Assembly (NCBI RefSeq): GCF_001746365.1
Contig: NZ_MJAJ01000021.1
Coordinates: 41,390-105,389 of the forward strand
Direction of reading: 5' to 3'
DNA: 64,000 nt
From: Streptomyces sp. LUP30
GTDB taxonomy: Bacteria; Actinomycetota; Actinomycetes; Streptomycetales; Streptomycetaceae
Shown here: piece by piece, positions 50,289 through 59,187 of the stretch
Position numbering within the stretch: the stretch's first letter is position 1
Layout: each line of letters starts with the position of its first letter
Program-made: the position numbers and the translations under genes
The notes under the pieces: model-generated
What the model was told of the DNA's origin: nothing
Seen by the model: the letters and a program-made list of their open reading frames with translations, nothing else
Databases searched by the model: none

Positions 50289-51938
50289 ATGAGTGAACGG
50301 CACACGGTGGAGGCGACGGCGCTGGTGGCCGCCGCGCGGGCGGGCGACCAGAACGCCCAGGACGCGCTCGTCGGCGAGTACCTCCCGCTCGTCTACAACA
50401 TCGTGGGCCGGGCGCTGAACGGCTCGGTCGACGTGGACGACGTCGTGCAGGAAACCATGCTGCGCGCCCTGGACTCGCTCGGCGCGCTGCGCGATCCGGA
50501 GAGCTTCCGCTCCTGGCTGGTCGCGATCGCGATGAACCAGGTCCGGGCGCACTGGAACCGGCAGCAGCCGGCGCGGGTGGCCGTCGAGGAGGCCGACGAA
50601 GTGGCCGACCCGGGCGCCGACTTCGTCGACCTGACCATCGTGCGACTGCAGCTGTCCGGCCAGCGGCAGGAGACCGCGCGCGCCACGCGCTGGCTGGAGC
50701 CGGACGACCGGGGGCTGCTGTCCCTGTGGTGGCTGGAGTGCGCCGGTGAACTGACCCGGGCCGAGATAGCCGAGGCTCTCGCCCTCACGCCGCAGCACAC
50801 CGCGGTCCGCGTCCAGCGGATGAAGGCTCAGCTGGAGGCGGCCCGCGTGGTCGTGCGGGCCGTGGACGCACAGCCGCCGTGCCGGGAACTGCGCGGCGAG
50901 CTCGCGGGCTGGGACGGCCGGCCCTCGGCGCTGTGGCGCAAGCGCATAGCCCGGCACGCGCGCGGATGCGCACAGTGCTCCGGTCTGTGGAGCGGACTGG
51001 TGCCCGCGGAGGGGCTGCTGGCCGGTCTCGCGCTGGTCGCGGCATCGTCCGCACTGCTCGCGCGGACGCGCTCGGCCGCGGACGCCGTCGCCCTGGCCGG
51101 TTCGGCGTCCTCGCTGCCCGAGGACGGACCGGACGTCACCGTCCGGTCGGGCGCACGCCACGAGGCGGCCGGCCGGACCGCCTCCCGAACCGCGACCCGG
51201 CGCAAGCGGCGCACCCGGCGCCGCGCGGTCGGCGGCGCGGTCGTGGCGGCGTGCGTGGCCGGCGGCGGCTTCCTCTACTTCGGCCTGCGACCGGAGGGCG
51301 GGGCCCAGGACAGCACCGCCGTGCGGCCCGTGGACGACGCGCTCGTCTCCGGCCGGCCCACGCCCGACATCGGCGACGAGACCTCGCCGTCACCGTCCCC
51401 TTCACCGACGGCCTCCGCGTCGACCTCGGCGTCGGCGAGTGCGAGCGCATCGCCGAGTCCCCGCAGGAGCGCGGCCGCGTCCGCGCCGCCCGCCGCGAAG
51501 CCGGCCCCGTCCCGTCCGCCCGTCTCCCCGAAGACGACCCTGCGGTCCGGATCGTCGGACCGCTCGGCCCAGGTGATCGCGCTCGTCAACCAGGAACGGG
51601 CGAAGGCCGGCTGCGGGCCCCTCACCGAGGACCCCCTGCTGCGAAAGTCCGCCCAGGGGCACTCCGACGACATGGCCGCCCGCGGGTTCTTCGACCACAC
51701 CAACCCCGACGGCGCCGACCCCGGGAAGCGCATCACGGCCGCGGGCTACCGCTGGTCCACGTACGGGGAGAACATCGCCATGGGGCAGCAGACCGCCCAG
51801 TCGGTGATGACGTCCTGGATGAACAGCCCCGGCCACCGCGCCAACATCCTCAACTGCGCCTTCAAGGACATCGGCGTGGGGATCCACGACGGAGCGGGCG
51901 GCCCGTGGTGGACGCAGAACTTCGGGGCCAAGCTGTGA
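50289..51938 (+). CDS. RNA polymerase sigma factor fused to membrane spans and an extracellular CAP domain
   Basis: A 549-residue composite. Residues 20-90 form sigma region 2 (VYNIVGRALNGSVDVDDVVQ, SFRSWLVAIAMNQVRAHW), about 135-190 region 4 (LTRAEIAEALALTPQHTAVR). A Cys/His cluster (C199, H223, C227, C230) then resembles the zinc finger of anti-sigma factors. Two hydrophobic segments follow (about 242-258 and 313-333), then a Ser/Pro/Ala linker, and a CAP/SCP domain (about 424-548) with HSDDMA, HTNP, GENI and PGHR (H458, H470, E494, H516). The reading frame is continuous, with no sign of a sequencing shift. It may join sensing outside the cell to transcription, perhaps through proteolysis. 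ATG follows GGGAAGC. Confidence 0.9.
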   Translation: MSERHTVEATALVAAARAGDQNAQDALVGEYLPLVYNIVGRALNGSVDVDDVVQETMLRALDSLGALRDPESFRSWLVAIAMNQVRAHWNRQQPARVAVEEADEVADPGADFVDLTIVRLQLSGQRQETARATRWLEPDDRGLLSLWWLECAGELTRAEIAEALALTPQHTAVRVQRMKAQLEAARVVVRAVDAQPPCRELRGELAGWDGRPSALWRKRIARHARGCAQCSGLWSGLVPAEGLLAGLALVAASSALLARTRSAADAVALAGSASSLPEDGPDVTVRSGARHEAAGRTASRTATRRKRRTRRRAVGGAVVAACVAGGGFLYFGLRPEGGAQDSTAVRPVDDALVSGRPTPDIGDETSPSPSPSPTASASTSASASASASPSPRRSAAASAPPAAKPAPSRPPVSPKTTLRSGSSDRSAQVIALVNQERAKAGCGPLTEDPLLRKSAQGHSDDMAARGFFDHTNPDGADPGKRITAAGYRWSTYGENIAMGQQTAQSVMTSWMNSPGHRANILNCAFKDIGVGIHDGAGGPWWTQNFGAKL

Positions 51939-51979
51939 CCGCGCGAGCCGCTCGCACCGCGCAGGCTCCTCGGGCCGGG

Positions 51980-51997
51980 CGCCGCGACTCCGCGGCG
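51980..51997. terminator. Bidirectional terminator between sigma-CAP and pectate lyase genes
   Basis: CGCCGCG and CGCGGCG (7-bp arms) with a 4-base loop, between two convergent genes. Confidence 0.6.
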
Positions 51998-52010
51998 ACG
52001 CCGGGACGCC

Positions 52011-52847
52011 TCAGCCGAAGCTGATGTCGGCCTGCTCGAACACGCAGTTCACGCCGTCCGCCGCCGCGTCGGGCTTCTCGGCCTCGCCGTCGTTCCCACC
52101 CCGGAACTTCCGGCAGGGCATGACCTTCCGGTCGGGGTCGCCCAGCACGGTGATGCCGCTCAGCCGGGCGGAGTCGCCGAAGTCGGCGTTGATCCCGACC
52201 AGTTCGCGGCCCGGGGCGGTGGCCGTGACGTTCTCCAGCACCACGTCGCGCCGGAACCGCTTCCTGCAGTCGCCGCAGGACCGGACCAGTTCGCCGAAGT
52301 CGGCGACCGCGAAGTTCCGCACGGTCAGCGTGCCGGCGCCGTCGAACCGGAAGACCTTGTCCGCGGCCCGGGCGGCGCCACCGCCGCTGACGACGTACGT
52401 GGCGTCGGCGGACGTGCCGAGGAAGGCCGCCGCGTCCTCGCCGACGTCCTCCCAGAACACGTTCTCCAAGGTGCAGCTGCCCAGACAGTGGACTCCGTCC
52501 GCGACCCGAGAGCCGATGATCACGTTCTTCAGGACGGCGCCGTCGGCGAGTTCGAACAGCGGACGCTCCCCCTCCTCCCGACCGTCCACGGCCGGCTCGC
52601 CCGCTCTCGTGAACCGGGTCCGTTCCCCGTCGAACACGCCGGTGACCCGCCGGGTCGCGGTGAGCTGCTCCTCGCCGGCCGCCTGCGGCACGGCGAGCAC
52701 GCGCACATCCGCCGTGCCGCCGGTCTCGGTCGCGAGAGCGGCCTGCGCCGCGATCGCGAGGCTGAGGACGCCTGCCGCGACCGCGGCGATCAGCGGGGTC
52801 CTGTTCTGAGACCTGCGGTGCCCGGAGTGGGGAGAGCGAGCTGTCAC
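52011..52847 (-). CDS. Secreted PL3 pectate lyase
   Basis: A 278-residue exported lyase of the PL3 parallel beta-helix family. An N-terminal basic region and hydrophobic signal (TPLIAAVAAGVLSLAIAAQA, about 17-36) precede the catalytic domain: LFELADGAVLKNVIIG, ADGVHCLGSCTLENVFWEDV, GEDAAAFLG and SCGDCRKRFRRDVVLENVT. These match calcium-dependent pectate lyases that cleave polygalacturonate by beta elimination. The mature domain is full length. GTG 52847 is used, with only a distant ribosome-site candidate, so a shorter start is possible. It supports a plant-debris lifestyle together with the glycan locus. Confidence 0.93.
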   Translation of the reverse strand: MTARSPHSGHRRSQNRTPLIAAVAAGVLSLAIAAQAALATETGGTADVRVLAVPQAAGEEQLTATRRVTGVFDGERTRFTRAGEPAVDGREEGERPLFELADGAVLKNVIIGSRVADGVHCLGSCTLENVFWEDVGEDAAAFLGTSADATYVVSGGGAARAADKVFRFDGAGTLTVRNFAVADFGELVRSCGDCRKRFRRDVVLENVTATAPGRELVGINADFGDSARLSGITVLGDPDRKVMPCRKFRGGNDGEAEKPDAAADGVNCVFEQADISFG

Positions 52848-53062
52848 GTGATCACCGCGCCTTTCCGAAAGCAGTCAGGACTGCATACGGGCGCGGCGCC
52901 AAGGGTGTTCACGGGTGTGGCCCGGGGCCGGGCGCCCCGGGCCACGAGGGGTTTCCTCGGGGAGGAGGGCCGGGGCCTCCCGGGCGGGTGCGCCGCCGGG
53001 CCGTTCGCTGGTGTGGGGCGAGACCGCGGTGAGGCCCGGCAGCCGCCCCGTACCCTTTCCGG

Positions 53063-54019
53063 GTGTCGTCCTCCCGCCTGCAACGTGTCGCCGTCCTCGT
53101 GCTCGAAGGAGCCAAGCCGCTCGACGTGGGCATCCCCGCGCAGGTGTTCACGACCCGGGCGAGCATGCCGTACGAGGTCCGGGTGTGCGGCGCGGCGCCC
53201 GGGCTGGTGACGGGCGGCGACGGGCTGTCGTACCACGTCGCCCACGGGCTCGAGGCGCTCGCCTGGGCCGACGTCGTCTTCCTGCCCGGCTACCGCCACC
53301 CCGACCGCGAGGATCCGCCGCAGGCGGTCGTCGACGCGCTGCGCGCCGCCCATGAGCGGGGCGCGCGGCTGGCCGCCATCTCGACCGGGGCCTTCGCGCT
53401 CGCCGCCACGGGTCTGCTCGACGGCAGACGCGCCACGACCCACTGGCACTACACCCGGGCACTGGCGGCCAGGCATCCGCACGTGCGGGTCGACGAGAAC
53501 GTCCTGTTCGTCGACGAGGGCAGTGTGCTGACCTCGGCCGGCGCCGCCTCCGGCATCGACCTGTGCCTGCACGTCCTGCGCCGCGACCTCGGCGTGGCCG
53601 CCTCCAACCACGCCGCCCGGCGGCTGGTCGCGGCCCCCTACCGCAGCGGCGGCCAGGCGCAGTACGTGCCGCGCAGTGTGCCGGAGCCGATCGGCGAACG
53701 CTTCGCCGCCACCCGCGAGTGGGCGCTGCACCACCTCGGCGAGCCCCTCACCCTGGACACGCTGGCCCGGCACGCGGCCGTCTCGGAGCGGACCCTGTCG
53801 CGGCGCTTCGTGGAGGACACCGGATACACGCCCATGCAGTGGGTGATGCGCGCCCGCATCGACCGGGCGCGTGAACTGCTGGAGCGTTCCGAGCGCGGCG
53901 TCGAGCAGATCGCGGGCGACGTCGGCCTCGGCACCGGCGCGAATCTGCGGCTGCACTTCCAGCAGATCCTCGGCACCACGCCGAGCGAGTACCGGCGCAC
54001 CTTCACCCGGGGCGAGTGA
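53063..54019 (+). CDS. GlxA-type AraC-family regulator with DJ-1/PfpI domain
   Basis: A 318-residue regulator. N-terminal DJ-1/PfpI fold (VAVLVLEGAKPLDVGIPAQV, VFLPGYR, and LAAISTGAFALAATGLLDG with Thr where a nucleophile cysteine is common in PfpI enzymes). C-terminal AraC HTH pair (LDTLARHAAVSERTLSRRFV and IAGDVGLGTGANLRLHFQQ, about residues 225-315). The absence of the nucleophile implies a sensor rather than an enzyme. GTG at 53063 lies close to a TACCCT element. It is 106 bp upstream of, and codirectional with, the GAPDH gene, so that gene may be its target. Confidence 0.93.
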   Translation: MSSSRLQRVAVLVLEGAKPLDVGIPAQVFTTRASMPYEVRVCGAAPGLVTGGDGLSYHVAHGLEALAWADVVFLPGYRHPDREDPPQAVVDALRAAHERGARLAAISTGAFALAATGLLDGRRATTHWHYTRALAARHPHVRVDENVLFVDEGSVLTSAGAASGIDLCLHVLRRDLGVAASNHAARRLVAAPYRSGGQAQYVPRSVPEPIGERFAATREWALHHLGEPLTLDTLARHAAVSERTLSRRFVEDTGYTPMQWVMRARIDRARELLERSERGVEQIAGDVGLGTGANLRLHFQQILGTTPSEYRRTFTRGE

Positions 54020-54125
54020 CCGCGACCGGCGGTTGGCGAGATCCTTGCGAACCATGGCGCTCACGCCCGGGCCATGCGCGGACGACGCACGCGAGGCTGG
54101 TGGCGAAACCGAAGGGACATCACTC

Positions 54126-55124
54126 ATGACTCGCATCGCCATCAACGGATTCGGCCGCATCGGACGCAACGTGCTGCGCGCGCTCCTGGAACGCGACAGC
54201 GACCTGGAGATCGTCGCCGTCAACGACCTCACCGAGCCGACCGCCCTGGCCCGGCTGCTCGCCTTCGATTCGACGTCCGGCCGGCTGGGCCGCCCGGTCA
54301 GCGTCGAGGGCGACGTCCTCGTCGTCGACGGCCGTCGGATCAAGGTCCTCGCCGAGCGCGAGCCGGCGCAGCTGCCCTGGGCGGCGCTGGAAGTCGACAT
54401 CGTGCTGGAGGCGACCGGCCGGTTCACCTCGGCCAAGGCCGCCCGCGCCCACCTCGACGCGGGCGCGCGCAAGGTGCTCGTCAGCGCGCCCTCGGACGGC
54501 GCCGACGTCACGCTGGCGTACGGCGTCAACACCGACGCCTACGACCCCGAGCTGCACACGATCGTCTCGAACGCGTCCTGCACCACCAACGCGCTCGCCC
54601 CGCTGGCCGCCGTCCTGGACGATCTCGCGGGCATCGAGCACGGCTTCATGACGACCGTGCACGCCTACACGCAGGAGCAGAACCTGCAGGACGGTCCGCA
54701 CCGCGACCCGCGCCGCGCCCGCGCCGCCGGCGTCAACATCGTGCCGACCACGACCGGCGCCGCCAAGGCGATCGGCCTCGTGCTGCCCGGCCTCGACGGC
54801 AAGCTGTCCGGCGACTCGATCCGGGTGCCGGTCCCGGTGGGCTCGATCGTGGAGCTCAACACGACCGTGGCCCGCGACGTGACGCGTGACGACGTGCTGG
54901 CGGCGTACCGCACGGCCGCCGAGGGCCCGCTGGCCGGCGTCCTCGAGTACTCGGAGGACCCGCTGGTGTCGTCCGACATCACCGGCAACCCGGCCTCGTC
55001 GATCTTCGACTCGGCGCTCACGCGTGTCGAGGGCCGCCACGTCAAGGTCGTCGCCTGGTACGACAACGAGTGGGGCTTCTCGCACCGGGTGATCGACACG
55101 CTCGAACTCCTCGCCGCCCGCTGA
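54126..55124 (+). CDS. gap: Type I glyceraldehyde-3-phosphate dehydrogenase
   Basis: A 332-residue complete GAPDH. NAD-binding GFGRIGRNVLRALLER at the start, catalytic SNASCTTNALAPL (C152), TVHAYTQEQ (H179) and the C-terminal WYDNEWGFSHRV. It oxidises glyceraldehyde-3-phosphate with phosphate and NAD. It is codirectional with a GlxA-type regulator and not with pgk or tpi, so it is probably a paralogue to the housekeeping gap gene, used in special conditions. ATG follows GAAGGGACATCACTC. Confidence 0.95.
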   Translation: MTRIAINGFGRIGRNVLRALLERDSDLEIVAVNDLTEPTALARLLAFDSTSGRLGRPVSVEGDVLVVDGRRIKVLAEREPAQLPWAALEVDIVLEATGRFTSAKAARAHLDAGARKVLVSAPSDGADVTLAYGVNTDAYDPELHTIVSNASCTTNALAPLAAVLDDLAGIEHGFMTTVHAYTQEQNLQDGPHRDPRRARAAGVNIVPTTTGAAKAIGLVLPGLDGKLSGDSIRVPVPVGSIVELNTTVARDVTRDDVLAAYRTAAEGPLAGVLEYSEDPLVSSDITGNPASSIFDSALTRVEGRHVKVVAWYDNEWGFSHRVIDTLELLAAR

Positions 55125-55127
55125 ACA

Positions 55128-55145
55128 GGCCGTTTCATGACGGCC
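55128..55145. terminator. Hairpin between gap and the FUSC gene
   Basis: GGCCGT and ACGGCC (6-bp arms) with a 6-base loop. It covers the stop codon of the FUSC gene; the two genes converge 10 bp apart. Confidence 0.45.
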
Positions 55146-57270
55146 GGTCGGCCGCCGCGGGGGCGGCCGACCGGGCCGTCCGGTGGGCGGCACCGACCCG
55201 CAGGTCCGCGGAGAGGGCGTCGAGCCACACCTCCATGTCGCTCAGGAGTGACACGACGTCCGGCGCGGCCGTGGACGTGAGGGACGGCGGGGGCGTCAGC
55301 CGGACCCGGACGCCGCCCGGCGGGAAGTGCGCCGCCCGCACGGTGGCCGCCTCCACCTCGGCGGTGGCCTCCCGGAGCCAGTGCCGCGCCGCGACGGGCA
55401 GCTCGTGAACCTGGTCCGTCCGGGGCAGCCAGTGGGCCCCGACCAGGACACGCGAGCCGAAGTTGAGGACGGCGAGGTAGTCGGGTTCCGTCCCGGGCGC
55501 GGACGCGGAGGGCTCCGTGCGGTACTGCGCGTAGGCGCCTTCGGCGATACGGAGCCGGTGCCGGGCCAGCCGGAGGGTCCGACCGGCCGCGTCGCCGCCT
55601 CGGCCGGGACCGCCGCGGCCGGTCGTGGCGTCGGCGGTGACCCGCACCAGGGGCGCGGCGGCGCACAGCAGGGCCCCCATGCTGCGCCGCGTCTCGGCGC
55701 GGGCGCCGAACGGCCAGGCCAGGACGCCGCACAGCAGACCGACCGCGCTCCCGGTCAGCACGTCGACGACCCGCATCTCCGCGAGCCGCCACGTCACGGG
55801 CGCGATCTGCGCGAACGCCACCGACACGACCAGGGTGAACAGCCCCTGCGCCCAGGCCGGCCCCTCCAGCGGGCCCACGGTGAACGCGACCAGCATCATC
55901 GGCACGAGCAGACAGGCGTACACCTCGGTGGCGGCACCCGCCTCGACGAGCAGCAGACCGGCCGCGAGGGCGCCGGCCAGCGTGCCGACGACGGCCGCGC
56001 GGACGCTCGACCAGGTCGCGCCCGCCGTGGTGCGCCCCAGGGTGAGCACGGCCAGCAGCACCCAGAAGCCGTGCGAAAGATCCAGCGAGCCGGCCACCAG
56101 CCGGGCGAGGGCGAGACCGAGAGCGGTGCGCATCGCGTTCTGGAAGACGACGGAACGGCGGGTCAGATTGCCGGAGAGCCGGACGGCGAACAGGCGGACC
56201 GTCGAGAGCCGTGCGTACCAGAACTGCTCCCGGGGCAGCCCGTGCACGGGCCGACGGCCGCCGTACGCGAGGGCGACGGCCGTGCGCACGGTCACCGCCG
56301 AGACGGCGATCGTCAGCACCGTCGACTGACGGCGCAGCAGTTCGTGCGGACGGTCGGCGCGCCCGGCCGGGACGGCGTCACGCGACACGAGGAACTGGGC
56401 GATCATCTCCTCGATCAGCTCGGGTCCGGCCGTGCGGCGCTTGTGGCGCAGCGAGCGGGCCGTCCCGCCGCAGACGACGGCGACGCCCCGGAGCAGGTCC
56501 TGCGAGGCGGTGTCCGCGGTAGCGCGCGGCATCTCGCAGAGGGCCGCCAGCTGGTCCACGAGACGCCGCGTCGCGGAACCCGCCTGGGCCAGCGCGCGGT
56601 CGCCGCGTCCCGCGCCGGTCGGGCGCGCCCCGGCGGGCAGCCGGGAGAACCGCAGCTCCCGGCCGGCCCCCCGCAGCCTCCCGCCCGCCCCGGGCTCCGC
56701 ACCCGCGGTACGGGTCAGGGCCGTGGCGGAGCGCGCCGCGAGATCCAGGACGTCGGCGACCCGGACGCGGTACGAGGGCTCAGGGGGGTCCGGGAGGACG
56801 GCCGACTCGCACAGCGCCAGCAGCAGTCCGCCGACGGCGATTCCGGCCAGCCGTTGCGGCAGGGTCTGCGGGGCGAAGGGCGGGAAGCAGGCGAGGATGT
56901 AGAACAGCTGCAGCCCGGGCGCGGTCCCGGCCGGGCGCGGGCCGCACACCGCGCCGAAGGTCAGCCCGAACGCGACGAGCAGCATGCCCGCCACGGCAGG
57001 CCAGGTTCCCACGGCGAGAGCCGTGCCCAGGGCCGCCAGGGCGGCGGCGGCCGGCAGGGCCCCCAGCACGGTGACGGCGCGCCCGCGTCCGGAGCCCGGC
57101 AGCGGCGACAGGACGCCCAGCGCGATGGGCGTGAACAGGGCGTACACCGCGGTCACGGGCTGATCGAGCAGATACGCGGCCGGATAGAACCCGGCGGCCG
57201 CGGAGACCGTCACCCGTACGGCACGGCGGCCGGCCCTGACGGATTCGGCGAGCGAGGGCCGTGGGGCCAT
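55135..57270 (-). CDS. FUSC-family membrane protein
   Basis: A 711-residue protein with two FUSC-type membrane bundles: an N-terminal set of about six spans (SAAAGFYPAAYLLDQPVTAV, TWPAVAGMLLVAFGLTFGAV) and a second set (AMRTALGLALARLVAGSLDL, FWVLLAVLTLGRTTAGATWS, then PVTWRLAEMRVVDVLTGSAV). The soluble stretch between them (about 190-320) and the C-terminal 150 residues are cytoplasmic. This is the layout of aromatic acid exporter/FUSC proteins; substrate unknown. The start at 57270 follows AGAGGAACGCCG. Confidence 0.9.
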   Translation of the reverse strand: MAPRPSLAESVRAGRRAVRVTVSAAAGFYPAAYLLDQPVTAVYALFTPIALGVLSPLPGSGRGRAVTVLGALPAAAALAALGTALAVGTWPAVAGMLLVAFGLTFGAVCGPRPAGTAPGLQLFYILACFPPFAPQTLPQRLAGIAVGGLLLALCESAVLPDPPEPSYRVRVADVLDLAARSATALTRTAGAEPGAGGRLRGAGRELRFSRLPAGARPTGAGRGDRALAQAGSATRRLVDQLAALCEMPRATADTASQDLLRGVAVVCGGTARSLRHKRRTAGPELIEEMIAQFLVSRDAVPAGRADRPHELLRRQSTVLTIAVSAVTVRTAVALAYGGRRPVHGLPREQFWYARLSTVRLFAVRLSGNLTRRSVVFQNAMRTALGLALARLVAGSLDLSHGFWVLLAVLTLGRTTAGATWSSVRAAVVGTLAGALAAGLLLVEAGAATEVYACLLVPMMLVAFTVGPLEGPAWAQGLFTLVVSVAFAQIAPVTWRLAEMRVVDVLTGSAVGLLCGVLAWPFGARAETRRSMGALLCAAAPLVRVTADATTGRGGPGRGGDAAGRTLRLARHRLRIAEGAYAQYRTEPSASAPGTEPDYLAVLNFGSRVLVGAHWLPRTDQVHELPVAARHWLREATAEVEAATVRAAHFPPGGVRVRLTPPPSLTSTAAPDVVSLLSDMEVWLDALSADLRVGAAHRTARSAAPAAADRPS

Positions 57271-57431
57271 CGGCGTTCCTCTCCGCGCGCCACCCGAGGT
57301 CGTCAGCACCCCCAGTGTCGCGCGGCTCCCGAGGCCACGCAGGCGGAGCCGCTCCCCGCGGGGCGGGAGGCCCGCGTTCTTCTACGGCCGATCGACGCGG
57401 GCTCCGTCTCCGGTGGCCATGCGGGCGCGGG

Positions 57432-58391
57432 TCAGTCGTCGAGGAGGGTCTGGCGCGGGGTGCGCAGGTAGACCTCGCGGTAGAGCGCGGCGAAGCGGCC
57501 CGGGTGGAAGAAGCCCCAGCGGGCCGCGACCTCGGTGACCGTCGTCTCGGCACGGGGGTCGGCGGCCTGCAGCTCCCGGTGGGCGTGCGAGAGCCGCACA
57601 CGGCGGAGATGGGCCAGCGGGGTGCTGTCCATATGACGGCGGAAGGCGTACTGGAGTGCGCGGACGGTGACATGCGCCGCGGCCGCGATGTCGGCCACGG
57701 TGATCGGCTGGTCGGCGTGGTCGTCGATGTAGGCCAGCGCCCGGCGCAGCGCGTCGGGATGCGAGTCGCGGCGGTCGGCCGGCGTGGGGTCCGTCAGCGC
57801 CGTGTTGGGGAACGTGCTCAACACGGTCGCGGCCAGGTGCTGGGCGGCGGTCGACACCACCAGCGCCTGATTCGTCATGGCCGGCTCGGTCAGCACGTGG
57901 TCGCGGACGTAGGTGATCGTCTGCCGCAGCTGCTCGGCCGCGGTGGGCGAGTGCGGCCGGTGACCGGTCAGCCGGACCGGCTCGGTCGCGGTCGGCGCCG
58001 CGGTCGCGGCCACCTGGTCGAGCAGGGCGGGGTCCAGCATGGTGATGTTGTAGCGGGCGCTGCAGACCCGGCCCGCGTACGGCAGGGTCGGCGGTGCGAA
58101 GGACACCACGTCGCCGGGGCCGAAGGAGTCCTCGACCCCCTGGTAGACGTGGTCCTGGATGGTGCCCTCGTGGACCACGCACAGGCAGATCCGGTTCAGC
58201 GGGGTGACGGCGTAGCTCATGTCGAATTCGAGGTCGAGCTCGTCGACGGTGATCGGGCCGAGGCCGCTGCGGCTGATCCGCGCCCGGCTCGTCTCGGGGG
58301 TGCTGCTGCCGATCCGCATCTTCGCGTAGGCGCGGCTGAGGAAGTCCTCGGTCCGGTCCAGGTCGTCGCTGTCGAATGTCAGCGTGTGCAT
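57432..58391 (-). CDS. AraC-family transcriptional regulator
   Basis: A 319-residue regulator. The N-terminal sensor region (residues 1-195) is of the AraC-binding-like type, starting MHTLTFDSDDLDRTEDFLSR, with DVVSFAPPTLPYAG in the middle. The C-terminal HTH pair is TVADIAAAAHVTVRALQYAF and EVAARWGFFHPGRFAALYRE (about residues 225-310). The inducer is unknown. It is in the same direction as the FUSC gene, 161 bp upstream, and may control it. A ribosome site GAGGAG lies 11 bases before the ATG. Confidence 0.9.
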   Translation of the reverse strand: MHTLTFDSDDLDRTEDFLSRAYAKMRIGSSTPETSRARISRSGLGPITVDELDLEFDMSYAVTPLNRICLCVVHEGTIQDHVYQGVEDSFGPGDVVSFAPPTLPYAGRVCSARYNITMLDPALLDQVAATAAPTATEPVRLTGHRPHSPTAAEQLRQTITYVRDHVLTEPAMTNQALVVSTAAQHLAATVLSTFPNTALTDPTPADRRDSHPDALRRALAYIDDHADQPITVADIAAAAHVTVRALQYAFRRHMDSTPLAHLRRVRLSHAHRELQAADPRAETTVTEVAARWGFFHPGRFAALYREVYLRTPRQTLLDD

Positions 58392-58641
58392 GCCCCCGGA
58401 TCTCCTCGCCCTGGATCGGTGTACGTCGATTCAGGCTACGTCTGCCCCACATTTCCTCCACGAAGCCCGCGCAGCCGATATGCGACAGGATCTTCTTTCG
58501 TTGTGCGGCTGGTCGCCCCCGGTTCTTTTCGTTCACGGGATCGCGGCGTGCCATCCGGCACCGCAGAGTGGAGCGGAACTGCGCCGTGCGCGTGCTGCGT
58601 GCCGGTGCTCCCGGGGGTGCAAGGAGGAGAAGCGACCTCGC

Positions 58642-59043
58642 ATGTCGGACAACGACGAACTCGTACAGAAGGTCGCCGCCCTGGAACAAGAGGTGGACCA
58701 GCTGCGCCAGGCGCTGGCCTCGCGCGCCGAGATCGACCAGGCGATGGGCGTGGTGGCGGCGGTGTGCCGGATGAGCCCGGAGAACAGCTGGGACGTGCTC
58801 CGGCAGGTCTCCCAGCACACCAACATCAAGCTGCGCGAAGTCGCTCAGCACGTCATGCGCTGGGTGGTCAGCGGTCGTCTGCCCGACGAGATCCGCCCGG
58901 CGATGCGCGCCGCGGTGGTCAGGACCCGGCATCGGACCCGTCACGGCGGCGCGCGCGGCCTCGAACTCGACCGCGGCGCCGGGATCGGGATCGACCGCGG
59001 TCAGGAATCCGCCGCCGAGCCGAACGCCACCCAGGAGGCGTGA
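58642..59043 (+). CDS. ANTAR-domain RNA-binding protein
   Basis: A 133-residue protein. A coiled-coil start (ELVQKVAALEQEVDQLRQAL) leads directly into an ANTAR domain (about 25-80): RAEIDQAMGVVAAVCRMSPE, then SWDVLRQVSQHTNIKLREVA. ANTAR domains bind dual hairpins in nascent RNA to prevent termination. The GAF sensor domain often seen before ANTAR is missing here. The C-terminal 50 residues are basic then acidic and probably disordered. AAGGAGGAG lies upstream but about 14 bases from the ATG. Confidence 0.9.
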   Translation: MSDNDELVQKVAALEQEVDQLRQALASRAEIDQAMGVVAAVCRMSPENSWDVLRQVSQHTNIKLREVAQHVMRWVVSGRLPDEIRPAMRAAVVRTRHRTRHGGARGLELDRGAGIGIDRGQESAAEPNATQEA

Positions 59044-59187
59044 ACCCGCGTCCGCGGCGACCGCCCTGCCGGAGCGCGGTCGTGCGGCGACGGCCGGTCT
59101 CTGACATCCTCGACGCCTCGGCCGGGACCGGTCGTCCGACGGCCGGATCCGGGCCGGGCGGGCGCTGTGCGGGAGAGCGGGGGAGCA

